A stretch of 64,000 bases of DNA. Origin: Streptomyces subrutilus (GTDB lineage: Bacteria; Actinomycetota; Actinomycetes; Streptomycetales; Streptomycetaceae). The stretch lies in contig NZ_CP023701.1 in assembly GCF_008704535.1 (NCBI RefSeq), forward strand, positions 2,418,001 through 2,482,000. The letters run 5' to 3'. The translations under genes were made by a program, and so were the position numbers. Within the stretch, counting starts at the first letter, position 1. Each line of letters starts with the position of its first letter. Shown piece by piece: positions 28,450 through 35,538 of this stretch. The notes under the pieces are model-generated. The model saw only the letters and a list, made by a program, of their open reading frames with translations. It was not told the DNA's origin and did no database searches.

Positions 28450-28625
28450 CCTTGGTGTTCGGGAAACCGGTGGGAAACCGGTGCGGCCCTCGCCACTGTG
28501 ATCGGGAAGTCCGGCGCCACTCCTACGGGAAGCCACTGGGACCACGCGGGAGACCGCTCGGCCCCGGGAAGGCGGAGTCCGGGCATCAGTACCCGTGAGC
28601 CAGGAGACCGGCCGGGGCGCGTTGT
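28450..28625 (+). promoter_or_regulatory. Cobalamin riboswitch upstream of cbiM
   Basis: The region opens with the repeated GGGAAACCGGTG motif (28461 onward) followed by GCGGCCCTCGCCACTGTGA. It then has GCCACTGGGACCACG and GGGAAGGCGG, and ends with the B12 box GCCAGGAGACCGGCC at 28599-28613. These are the conserved blocks of the cobalamin aptamer in their usual order. Binding of adenosylcobalamin should repress the cobalt importer that follows. Confidence 0.9.
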
Positions 28626-28659
28626 CCATCCACGAGGTGCTGGAGAGGTCTCCCCACTC

Positions 28660-29355
28660 ATGCATATCGCCGAGGGGTTCCTGCCCCCTTTGCACGCGGT
28701 CGCCTGGGGCGCCGCGTCCGCTCCCTTCGTCGTCCACGGCGTCCGGGCCCTGACCCGCGAGGTCAAGGCCAATCCGGAGAGCACCCTGCTCCTCGGTGCG
28801 TCCGGAGCGTTCACATTCGTCCTGTCCGCCCTGAAAATACCCTCGGTGACGGGAAGTTGCTCCCATCCCACCGGTACGGGGCTCGGGGCCATCCTCTTCC
28901 GGCCGCCGATCATGGCGGTGCTCGGCACGATCACCCTGCTGTTCCAGGCGCTGCTGCTGGCGCACGGCGGGCTGACCACGCTCGGCGCCAACGTCTTCTC
29001 CATGGCGATCGCCGGCCCGTGGGCGGGGTACGGCGTCTACCTCCTGCTCCGGCGGACCGGGGCGCCGCTGATGGTCTCCGTGTTCTTCGGGGCCTTCTTC
29101 GCCGACCTGGTGACCTACTGCGTGACCTCCGTGCAGCTGGCGCTGGCCTTTCCCGACCAGGCCACCGGGTTCACGGGCGCGCTCGTGAAGTTCGGTGAGA
29201 TCTTCGCCCTCACGCAGATCCCGCTGGCGGTGAGCGAGGGGCTGCTGACCGTCCTGGTGATGCGGCTGCTCATGCAGTCGAGCCGGTCGGACCTGGTCCG
29301 GCTCGGCGTCGCGAAGCTCACCCGGCGCACGGCGAAGCAGGAGGCGGCGCTCTGA
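28660..29355 (+). CDS. cbiM: Cobalt ECF transporter substrate-binding membrane subunit
   Basis: A 231-residue CbiM, the substrate-capture component of the CbiMNQO cobalt importer. The mature-type N-terminus [16 protein letters not shown] contains the conserved N-terminal histidine that enters the metal site. Further landmarks are [39 protein letters not shown] and the C-terminal [15 protein letters not shown]. The start is ATG 28660, with GGAGAGG upstream, placed after the riboswitch; the longer open frame lies inside the aptamer. It overlaps cbiN by one base. Confidence 0.96.
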   Translation: MHIAEGFLPPLHAVAWGAASAPFVVHGVRALTREVKANPESTLLLGASGAFTFVLSALKIPSVTGSCSHPTGTGLGAILFRPPIMAVLGTITLLFQALLLAHGGLTTLGANVFSMAIAGPWAGYGVYLLLRRTGAPLMVSVFFGAFFADLVTYCVTSVQLALAFPDQATGFTGALVKFGEIFALTQIPLAVSEGLLTVLVMRLLMQSSRSDLVRLGVAKLTRRTAKQEAAL

Positions 29356-29693
29356 TGACGCGGAACGCGAAGATCAACACCCTGCTGCTGCTCCTGGTGG
29401 CGGCGCTGGCCGTCCTCCCGCTGGCCCTGGGCATGGGCGACGGCAAGGAGGAGCCGTTCGCGGGCGCCGACGCGCAGGCGGAGTCGGCCATCACCGAGCT
29501 GAAGCCGGACTACGAGCCCTGGTTCTCGCCCCTGTACGAACCGCCCTCCGGGGAGGTCGAGTCGGCCCTGTTCGCCTTGCAGGCGGCGCTGGGCGCGGGG
29601 GTGCTCGCGTACTACTTCGGCGTCCGCAAGGGCCGCCGCCAGGGTGCGGCGGCCGCGGCGGCCGCCACCGGTGACCGCGCCGTGGAGTCGTAG
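29355..29693 (+). CDS. cbiN: Cobalt transporter auxiliary subunit
   Basis: A 112-residue protein with two membrane segments, at about residues 8-27 and 68-88. Between them is the typical external loop FAGADAQAESAITELKPDYEPW. CbiN helps load metal onto CbiM. The start codon overlaps the cbiM stop (TGATG). The Ala-rich tail is probably unstructured. Confidence 0.93.
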   Translation: MTRNAKINTLLLLLVAALAVLPLALGMGDGKEEPFAGADAQAESAITELKPDYEPWFSPLYEPPSGEVESALFALQAALGAGVLAYYFGVRKGRRQGAAAAAAATGDRAVES

Positions 29694-29696
29694 GCG

Positions 29697-30446
29697 GTGC
29701 TGCCGATCGACGCGGCGGCGCACGGCAGCCGCTGGCGCCGCCGCCATCCCCTGGAGAAGGCCCTGCTGGGGATCGGGCTGACGGTCACCGCGGTGTGCCT
29801 GCCGCCCTGGCCGGGCGGCCCGCTGGTCGCCGCCGCCACCCTCGCCGTGCTCCTGGGTCCCGCCGGGGTGCCGGGGCGGCAGTTGTGGCGGGCCTTCCGG
29901 ATCCCGCTGGGCTTCTGCTTCACGGGGGCGCTGCCGCTGCTGTTCGCGGTGGGCGGTCCGGCCGGGCCGGTCGCACTGGCCCCCGACGGGCCGCGGCACG
30001 CGGGGGAACTGCTGCTGCGGACCTCGGCGGCCTCGCTGGGCGTGCTGCTGTTCGCGTTCACCACTCCCGTCTCGGACGTGCTGCCGCGTCTGGTGCGGGC
30101 CGGCGTCCCGGCGCCGGTGGTGGACGTGGCGCTGGTCATGTACCGGATCGGCTTCCTGCTGCTCGACTCGCTGACCCGGGTCCGCCAGGCCCAGGCGGCC
30201 CGTCTGGGGACCACCGGCCGGGCCGCGGCCTGGCGCTCGGTGGCCGGCCTCGCCGCGACCACGTTCGTCCGGGCCTTCGACCGCGCGGCCCGGCTCCAGT
30301 CGGGGCTGGCGGGTCGCGGCTACGACGGGGCGCTGCGGGTGCTCGTGCCCGAGGCGGCGCTGTCCTGGCGGTTCCTGACCGGGACCGCCGCCCTGCTGAC
30401 GGCCCTCGTCGCCGCCACCCTCGTACTCAAGGAGCTGTACCTGTGA
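29697..30446 (+). CDS. cbiQ: Cobalt ECF transporter transmembrane coupling subunit
   Basis: A 249-residue T-component that couples CbiM to the ATPase. It has several hydrophobic segments and the family's cytoplasmic coupling region, with MYRIGFLLLDSLTRVRQAQAA and FDRAARLQSGLAGRGYDG; the Ala-Arg-Gly coupling motif is recognisable as AARLQSGLAGRG. The GTG start lies three bases after the cbiN stop, and its stop overlaps the next start as GTGA. Confidence 0.93.
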   Translation: MLPIDAAAHGSRWRRRHPLEKALLGIGLTVTAVCLPPWPGGPLVAAATLAVLLGPAGVPGRQLWRAFRIPLGFCFTGALPLLFAVGGPAGPVALAPDGPRHAGELLLRTSAASLGVLLFAFTTPVSDVLPRLVRAGVPAPVVDVALVMYRIGFLLLDSLTRVRQAQAARLGTTGRAAAWRSVAGLAATTFVRAFDRAARLQSGLAGRGYDGALRVLVPEAALSWRFLTGTAALLTALVAATLVLKELYL

Positions 30447-31300
30447 AGCCGTTGGAGAAGCCGCCGGGGACCACGCCGGCGGGCCCGCTGGTGGAGCTGG
30501 TGGGGGTCCGCTACGCGTACGAGGACGGCCCGGACGTCCTGTCCGGCGTGGACTTCGGGATCACCGGGGGCCGGGCGCTGGCCCTGCTCGGGCGCAACGG
30601 CAGCGGCAAGACCACGCTGATGCGGCTGCTGAGCGGGGGGCTGCGGCCCGCCGCCGGCGCGCTGCTGCTGGACGGTGCGCAGGTGTCGTACCGGCGTGCC
30701 GGGCTGACCCGGCTGCGCACGGCGGTGCAGCTGGTGGTCCAGGACCCCGACGACCAGCTGTTCGCGGCCTCGGTCGAACAGGACGTGTCGTTCGGCCCGA
30801 TGAACCTGGGCCTGCCCGCCGACGAGGTCCGCGCCCGGGTCGCGGGGGCGCTCGCGGCCCTGGACATCACCGCGCTGCGGGACCGTCCGACGCACCTGCT
30901 CTCGTACGGTCAGCGCAAGCGCGCGGCCATCGCCGGGGCGGTGGCGATGGCCCCGCGGGTGCTGATCCTGGACGAGCCGACGGCCGGGCTGGACCCGGAC
31001 GGCCAGGAGCGGCTGCTCGACGCGCTGGCGGGGCTGCGCGGCGCGGGGACCACGGTGGTGATGGCCACGCACGACGTGGACCTGGCGGTGCGCTGGGCCG
31101 ACGACGCGGCGGTGCTGACCCCGGCGGGCATCCGCGTCGGCCCGGCGGTGGAGCTGTTGTCGGACCCGGAGCTGCTGGCCTCGGCCGGGCTGCGCCAGGC
31201 CTGGTCCCCGGCGGTGACGGCCTTCCTCCGGGCGCGCGGCCTGCTGGACCCGGCCGCCCCCGGTCCGAGGACCCCGGAGGCGCTGGGCGCCCTGCGGTAG
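30443..31300 (+). CDS. cbiO: Cobalt ECF transporter ATP-binding subunit
   Basis: A 285-residue ABC ATPase. I start it at GTG 30443, coupled to cbiQ by a 4-bp overlap; the much longer frame upstream is a shadow of cbiQ. It contains Walker A LLGRNGSGKTTL, the ECF-type Q-loop VQDPDDQLFAASVEQDVSFG, signature LSYGQRKRAAIAG, Walker B VLILDEPTAGLDP and switch MATHDVDLAVRW. The four-gene operon under a cobalamin riboswitch makes a complete cobalt importer for B12 synthesis. Confidence 0.95.
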   Translation: MKPLEKPPGTTPAGPLVELVGVRYAYEDGPDVLSGVDFGITGGRALALLGRNGSGKTTLMRLLSGGLRPAAGALLLDGAQVSYRRAGLTRLRTAVQLVVQDPDDQLFAASVEQDVSFGPMNLGLPADEVRARVAGALAALDITALRDRPTHLLSYGQRKRAAIAGAVAMAPRVLILDEPTAGLDPDGQERLLDALAGLRGAGTTVVMATHDVDLAVRWADDAAVLTPAGIRVGPAVELLSDPELLASAGLRQAWSPAVTAFLRARGLLDPAAPGPRTPEALGALR

Positions 31301-31362
31301 CGCCGTGCGGTAGCGTCCCGCGGCGCCCGCCGCGCCGCCCGGGCCGTACCTAGGATGGCGCC

Positions 31363-31932
31363 ATGTCGCTGCCGCACGCCATCCTCACCGCCCTGCTGGA
31401 GAAGCCCTCGTCCGGGCTGGAGCTGACCCGTCGCTTCGACCGGTCCATCGGGTACTTCTGGTCCGCGACTCACCAGCAGATCTACCGGGAGCTGGGCCGC
31501 CTGGAGGAGTCCGGGCTGATCCGGGCGCTGCCCGGCGAGGTGCCCGTGCGGGGCCAGAAGAAGGAGTACGAGGTGCTGCCCGCGGGGGGCGCGGAGCTCG
31601 CGCGGTGGGTCGCCGAGAGCCAGGACCCCAAGCCGATGCGCGACCCGCTGCTGCTGCGCATCCGCGCGGCGGGGGTGGTGGGGCCGCGGGGGCTCGGGCC
31701 CGAGCTGCGGCGCCATCTGGAGCTGCACCGCGAGCGGTTGGCGCGGTACGAGGCCATCGAGGAGCGGGACTTCCCGCCGGGCCGTGACGCCGTGGAGGAC
31801 CGGCTGCGCCGGCTCGTGCTGCACGGCGGGATCGCGCTGGAGGGGTTCTGGCTGGCGTGGCTGGAGGAGGCGCTGGCGGAGGTCGGGACCATGGAGGGGG
31901 CGCAGGACGGCTCCGGCGGGCCCGGGGCGTGA
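31363..31932 (+). CDS. PadR-family transcriptional regulator
   Basis: A 189-residue regulator. The N-terminal winged helix is typical: LPHAILTALLEKPSSGLELT, then FWSATHQQIYRELGRLEESG, LIRALPGEVPVRGQKKEYEV and LPAGGAELARWV. A C-terminal dimerisation helix domain follows (about residues 95-175). PadR proteins usually repress nearby transport or detoxification genes in response to small molecules. Its neighbours give no clear target; it follows cbiO by 62 bp but does not look translationally coupled. Confidence 0.85.
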   Translation: MSLPHAILTALLEKPSSGLELTRRFDRSIGYFWSATHQQIYRELGRLEESGLIRALPGEVPVRGQKKEYEVLPAGGAELARWVAESQDPKPMRDPLLLRIRAAGVVGPRGLGPELRRHLELHRERLARYEAIEERDFPPGRDAVEDRLRRLVLHGGIALEGFWLAWLEEALAEVGTMEGAQDGSGGPGA

Positions 31933-31934
31933 CG

Positions 31935-31968
31935 GCGCCCCCGCCCCCGGCAGGCGGGGCGGGGGCGC
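31935..31968. terminator. Bidirectional hairpin between convergent genes
   Basis: GCGCCCCCGCCCC (31935-31947) pairs perfectly with GGGGCGGGGGCGC (31956-31968). It fills the 45-bp gap between the stops of the PadR gene and the EF-hand gene. Confidence 0.8.
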
Positions 31969-31977
31969 GGGCCGGGA

Positions 31978-32190
31978 CTACTTGTTCAGGGCGCCCCAGA
32001 ACTCGTCGAAGCTCAGCAGGCCGTCGGCGTTCGCGTCCTTGGACGCGAGGACGGCGTCCGCGACGGCGCCGGTGACGTACGCGTCGCCCATCGCCTTCAT
32101 GGCCGCGCTGTACTCGTCGGCCGTGACGAAGCCGTCACCGTTCACGTCGAACTTGTCGAACGTCGCCCGTGCGCTCTCGATGTCAGCCAC
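31978..32190 (-). CDS. Small EF-hand calcium-binding protein
   Basis: A 70-residue cytoplasmic protein with two canonical EF-hand loops, DVNGDGFVTADE and DANADGLLSFDE, each followed by an aromatic-containing helix. This matches the calcium-binding EF-hand proteins (CabB/CabC class) found in Streptomyces, where intracellular calcium buffering affects spore germination and aerial growth. I choose the second GTG (32188-32190, giving MADIESARATF) because family members start there and AAGGGG lies upstream. The first GTG at 32199 would add only three residues. Confidence 0.85.
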   Translation of the reverse strand: MADIESARATFDKFDVNGDGFVTADEYSAAMKAMGDAYVTGAVADAVLASKDANADGLLSFDEFWGALNK

Positions 32191-32444
32191 TGGGTCCACC
32201 CCTTCTTGGTGCTTGTTGACCGGCTCAGGGTAGCCGCCGTCCGCGGACGCCTTCGCCGGGGGTCCCGTTCGGGCGGCGGAAAGGAATTCACATCACCTTC
32301 GGACAACACGGAAGTGACAATTCCGGCCAAGAATTCCGGTCCGCTCCCGTCACGCTCCGGCATCACGGCACAACGTACGGGCATTGCCGCCACGCCAGGA
32401 GCGCAGGGCTCCCGGGACAAGCGGCGACAAGGGCGATCACACGG
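32191..32444. other. AT-enriched spacer between the EF-hand gene and a degraded locus
   Basis: From about 32275 to 32400 this spacer is markedly less GC-rich than the rest of the window, with two GAATTC sites and a GGAATTC..AATTCCGG pattern. It contains the EF-hand promoter at its left end. I see no gene. Its composition continues into the cyclodipeptide-synthase remnant, as if both came with one imported piece. Confidence 0.5.
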
Positions 32445-32892
32445 GTGACGATCACAGCCGACGCATCATGCGACGTTCTGCCCTTCACCCGTACCCGCCG
32501 CCGTGTCCGGGAAGACGGCTACCATGTGCTCATCGGGGTGAGCCCCGGAAACGGCTACGTCAGCTCCGAGCGCGGGGGACCTGACGATCCGTCCGCCGCG
32601 GGCCGCGCCGTGCGGCGACACATCCTGAAAGCCGTGGAGGAATCAGGCCCGCCCCAGGCGGAAATCCGCGTGGGGGCGCGTTCCGAGTTCCAGTCCGACC
32701 CCGTCCACCAACTTCTGCACCGCCGCGTGATGCATTTCCCGGATACCGGCGACGCATTCCGTGAGGGCTGTGTGGAGATGGCCCTGAACTTCGTCGGATC
32801 CAAGGTACCGGAAGGTGAATCCGTCACGGACGCGCAGTCGCGGGTCTGTTTCGATTACATGGCCGCCGAGGGCGGCCCGGCCGACCTGCGGG
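32445..32892 (+). pseudogene. Cyclodipeptide synthase remnant with internal deletion
   Basis: The plus-strand frame from GTG 32445 matches the tRNA-dependent cyclodipeptide synthase (AlbC) family by eye. The N-terminal YHVLIGVSPGNGYVS corresponds to AlbC's HALIGISAGNSYFS, which contains the catalytic Ser. A later block runs IRVGARSEFQSDPVH, then FREGCVEMALNFV. The catalytic Tyr-x3-Glu is present in CFDYMAAEGGP, corresponding to LNYVLAEAP of AlbC. Between the two blocks about 30 residues of the Rossmann core (the region with DxHxxM in AlbC) are missing. After the Tyr/Glu motif the family's final segment is replaced by P450-like sequence. I therefore call it a broken gene. Codon use is less GC-biased than in neighbouring genes. 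Confidence 0.68.
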
Positions 32893-32919
32893 CCGGGTAC
32901 GCCGACCCCTGCTCCGCGG

Positions 32920-33090
32920 CCCTGCGGCACTTCTGCCCGGCGTCGTCCCCGGGCCGGGCGCATGCGGAGATCGTGCTGGAGGTGCTGGTGGAACGGCTGC
33001 CGGGGCTGCGCTCGCGGCGCCGGCGGAGAACCTGGTGGGGCGCACGGGCTCCATCAAGCGGCTGCCACGGCGGCTGCCCGTCGCCTGGTG
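32920..33090 (+). pseudogene. Cytochrome P450 C-terminal remnant, frameshifted
   Basis: Continuing in the same frame, RHFCPASSPGRAHAE followed by IVLEVLVERLPGL matches the P450 heme-cysteine loop and L helix; intact P450s have a form such as HFCPGASLARAEAE. The match then jumps frame near 33010: the second frame gives LAAPAENLVGRTGSIKRLP and RRLPVAW, the usual P450 C-terminal end (compare 'LRLAVPPEEL ... LRGLRALPVTW'). One missing base in CTGCG/CTCGCG would restore a single frame. Only the last ~55 residues of a P450 remain, fused to the cyclodipeptide-synthase remnant. No stop codon directly follows in the second frame. Confidence 0.62.
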
Positions 33091-33196
33091 GCGGCGACGC
33101 CCGTCGGCGGACGGGCCCGAGCCGGTGCCCCGGGGGCCGTGGGAGCTCCCGGGGCACCGCCGTGCGCGCCGTGCGCGGGCGGCCGCGTACGGCCGG

Positions 33197-34384
33197 CTAC
33201 CGGAAGATGCCGGTGTGCCCGAGCGAGTAGCGGCCGGGCTGCGGGTACACGGCGAGGCCGTGCGGGCCGCCTCCGACGGGAATGCGGGCGAGCTCCTTGC
33301 CGGTGGCCGTGTCGATGGCGTAGACCTCGGCGTCGTAGCGGCCCGACAACCACAGCACCTTGCCGTCGGCGGAGACGCCGCCCATGTCGGGGCTGCCGCC
33401 GTCCGGCAGTTCCCACTTCTTGGTCAGCTTGTTCTTCGGGAAGTCGAAGACCGAGACGGTGCCCTCGCCGCGGTTGGAGATGTACATCTCCTTGGAGTCG
33501 CGGCTCACGTACAGGCCGTGGCAGCCCTTTCCGGTCGGCAGGAGCTTGGGCGTCTCGAACTTGTCGCCGCCGAGCACCCACATGCCGTGCGCCATCATGT
33601 CGGCGACGTAGAAGGTCTTGCCGTCCGGGGAGACCTTGACGTCCTGCGGCATGGCGCCCTCGAACGGCAGTTTCTGCTGGCCGATGACCTCCATCTTCTC
33701 GGTGTCGACCTTGAGGAGTTCGCCGGAGAACTCGCAGCTCACGATGAAGTAGCGGCCGTCGGCGGAGAAGTCGGCGTGGTTGACGCCGAAGCAGCTCACC
33801 GGGACGGTCTTCACGCGGTCCATGGTGTGCGGATCGCGGAAGACGAGTTCCTTGTCCATCGAGGCCATGACGATCGCGTACTTGCCGTTCGGCGTGAAGT
33901 ACAGGTTGTACGGGTCGTGCACCTCGACCGGCTTCCCCGCCTCGCCGGTGGCCGGGTTGATCGGGGTGAGCGTGTGGCCCCGGTTGTTGTTGACCCACAG
34001 GGTCTTCATGTCCCAGGAGGGCACCACGTGCTGGGGCTGGTTCCCGACCGGGATGGTGTCGACCACCTGGTACGTCGCGGGGTCGATGACGGACACCGTG
34101 TTGGAGGTGGTGTTCGGCACGTAGATGCGGGAGGGGAAGTCCTTGACGACCGGGGAGAGCTTGCCGGGCCGGTCCGCCGCGTAGACGTCGTTCGGGTCCA
34201 GGACGGGGGGCATGCCGGGCAGGCCGGGCGGGACGGCCGGAAGGGCCTTGACGGGCTTGGCCGGGCCCTTGGTGCCGAGTGCCTCGGCGGGCCCGTCGCC
34301 GGAGGATCCGCAGCCGGCCAGGGCGGCGAGGACCAGACCGGCCAGCAGCACGGTGGCCTTCCGGGGAAGGCGGGTGGTCGTCAT
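33197..34384 (-). CDS. YVTN beta-propeller lipoprotein
   Basis: A 395-residue exported protein. The lipoprotein signal is LLAGLVLAALAGC, with the lipid-bearing cysteine followed by GSSGDG. The body is made of YncE/YVTN-type blades: RIYVPNTTSNTVSVIDPATY, VVDTIPVGNQPQHVV, EMYISNRGEGTVSVFDFPKN and the last blade RIPVGGGPHGLAVYPQPG. Such propellers sit outside the membrane and often bind a ligand or partner protein; the specific role is unknown. Its ATG start overlaps the stop of the deacetylase-like gene upstream by four bases, so the two are co-expressed. Confidence 0.85.
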   Translation of the reverse strand: MTTTRLPRKATVLLAGLVLAALAGCGSSGDGPAEALGTKGPAKPVKALPAVPPGLPGMPPVLDPNDVYAADRPGKLSPVVKDFPSRIYVPNTTSNTVSVIDPATYQVVDTIPVGNQPQHVVPSWDMKTLWVNNNRGHTLTPINPATGEAGKPVEVHDPYNLYFTPNGKYAIVMASMDKELVFRDPHTMDRVKTVPVSCFGVNHADFSADGRYFIVSCEFSGELLKVDTEKMEVIGQQKLPFEGAMPQDVKVSPDGKTFYVADMMAHGMWVLGGDKFETPKLLPTGKGCHGLYVSRDSKEMYISNRGEGTVSVFDFPKNKLTKKWELPDGGSPDMGGVSADGKVLWLSGRYDAEVYAIDTATGKELARIPVGGGPHGLAVYPQPGRYSLGHTGIFR

Positions 34385-35172
34385 GGGGTCAGCAGCTCCG
34401 TGGTGGTCACCGCGCGCAGCTTGCGCCGCGCGAGTTCTTCGAGGAGGGGAGGCATCGCGTCGACCGTGTCCGCGTAGCCGAAGTGCAGGCTCACCACCGA
34501 TCCGCCGTGGATCGTCCCGGTGACGTTGCGGAGGACGGCCGCGGCGCCGGGCGAGGTGAAGTCAAGGGAGTCCACGTCGTACGACAGGACGTGCGGGTAG
34601 CCGGCCCGCTGGGCCAGCTTCTGGACGAGCGGGGAGGCGTTCTGGGTCTGGGAGGGCCGGAACCAGGTGCCGATGGAGCCGGTGAGGCGCTTGAGCCGCT
34701 GGGCGCAGCCGGTGATCTCGGCGTAGGCCTCGTCCTGCGGCATGTCGTTGATCGCGAGGTGGCGCTGGGTGTGGTTGCCGAGTTCGTGGCCGCCGTCCAG
34801 GACGCGGCGGGCCATGTCGGGGTGGTCGTCGAGCCAGGTCCCGATGGCCAGGACGGTGATCCGGGCGCCGCCGCGCTCGGCCTCCGCCAGCACCGACCGG
34901 GCGATGGCGGGGTCCCCGTTGCCGTGGAAGGTGAGGGCGACCCGGGGGCGGTCGCGGGGGCCGTGGCCGATCTCCACGGGCTGGCCGGCGAACCGGCGCG
35001 GTGCGGCGGCGGGGCGGGCCGGGGCGGAGGGCTTGCCGGGGCCCGGGGGCGGGGCGGAGGAGGAGGTGGGGGGCGCGGTGGCGGGGCGGCCCGATCCGCA
35101 CGCGGTGGCGAGTCCGACCGCGGCGGCGGCACCTGCGCGCAGGGCCGCGCGGCGGCCTGGAGGTGAGAGCAC
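34381..35172 (-). CDS. Polysaccharide deacetylase-like lipoprotein with altered motif 1
   Basis: A 263-residue protein with a lipoprotein-like N-terminus (ALRAGAAAAVGLATAC then GSGRP) and a Pro/Ala-rich linker. A NodB-homology domain starts near residue 70. Motif 2 is intact (HELGNHTQRH, giving the two metal-binding histidines), and motif 3 is seen as TWFRPSQTQN. Motif 1, normally TFDDGP with the catalytic Asp, reads LTFHGNGDP, so the usual general-base Asp is absent or displaced. Activity may be altered or lost. It is translationally coupled to the propeller lipoprotein. The start is GTG 35170-35172 with a weak ribosome-binding site. Confidence 0.82.
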   Translation of the reverse strand: MLSPPGRRAALRAGAAAAVGLATACGSGRPATAPPTSSSAPPPGPGKPSAPARPAAAPRRFAGQPVEIGHGPRDRPRVALTFHGNGDPAIARSVLAEAERGGARITVLAIGTWLDDHPDMARRVLDGGHELGNHTQRHLAINDMPQDEAYAEITGCAQRLKRLTGSIGTWFRPSQTQNASPLVQKLAQRAGYPHVLSYDVDSLDFTSPGAAAVLRNVTGTIHGGSVVSLHFGYADTVDAMPPLLEELARRKLRAVTTTELLTP

Positions 35173-35313
35173 TTGCCCATTTAAGGGGTGGATGGCCCGT
35201 TAGGTAATGATTGACCCAATTTGGGACGTCGCCTCAGGGGCCTTAGACGGCCCCCTGTCCGCCATGTGGTCAACGATTTACACACAGCGGTCGATACTTA
35301 TTCATTGATTACG

Positions 35314-35335
35314 AGGTGAGTGGCCCACCTCACCT
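35314..35335. repeat. Inverted repeat AGGTGAG-N8-CTCACCT
   Basis: Perfect 7-bp arms at 35314-35320 and 35329-35335 around TGGCCCAC, in the least GC-rich part of the spacer. The size and spacing suit a dimeric regulator's operator upstream of the deacetylase/propeller operon, about 140 bp from its start. Confidence 0.5.
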
Positions 35336-35457
35336 AGGATTTAGCTAGAAAGTCTTGGTATTTGCACACTTATGTCCGAGTGGGGACTTTTGGCGTTTGA
35401 GCCCTCGTCTGCCATAGTCGGAATCACGGCTTCCCGTTGACCCGAGCGAAGTCCGTC

Positions 35458-35490
35458 CGCCGAGGATCACACCCCCTTCGATCCTCGGCG
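35458..35490 (+). terminator. Rho-independent-like hairpin of unknown transcript
   Basis: CGCCGAGGATC (35458-35468) pairs perfectly with GATCCTCGGCG (35480-35490). It lies just before the terminator of the HATPase gene and is not needed for that gene, so it may end an unannotated rightward RNA. Confidence 0.5.
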
Positions 35491-35496
35491 CCCCCA

Positions 35497-35538
35497 TGAA
35501 GCCCCCACACCGCCCACCACGGCGCGCCGGGGGCTTCA
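35497..35538 (-). terminator. Hairpin terminator overlapping the end of the HATPase gene
   Basis: TGAAGCCCCC (35497-35506) pairs perfectly with GGGGGCTTCA (35529-35538). The right arm includes the stop-codon region of the gene that ends at 35536 on the minus strand. Confidence 0.7.

Larger units (their letters stand above)
35173..35535. other. AT-enriched intergenic region with several hairpins
   Basis: A 363-bp stretch without a supportable gene. Its middle part (about 35200-35400) is by far the least GC-rich piece in the window's right half. It contains a terminator-like CAGGGGCC/GGCCCCCTG hairpin near 35234-35257 and the inverted repeats listed separately. The left end must hold the promoter of the deacetylase-like gene. 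A small regulatory RNA reading rightward into the 35458-35490 hairpin is possible but unproven. Confidence 0.5.

Noticed and set aside
32643..32963. Minus-strand frame opposite the cyclodipeptide synthase remnant
   Set aside because: No family resemblance, while the plus-strand frame shows ordered CDPS and P450 motifs.
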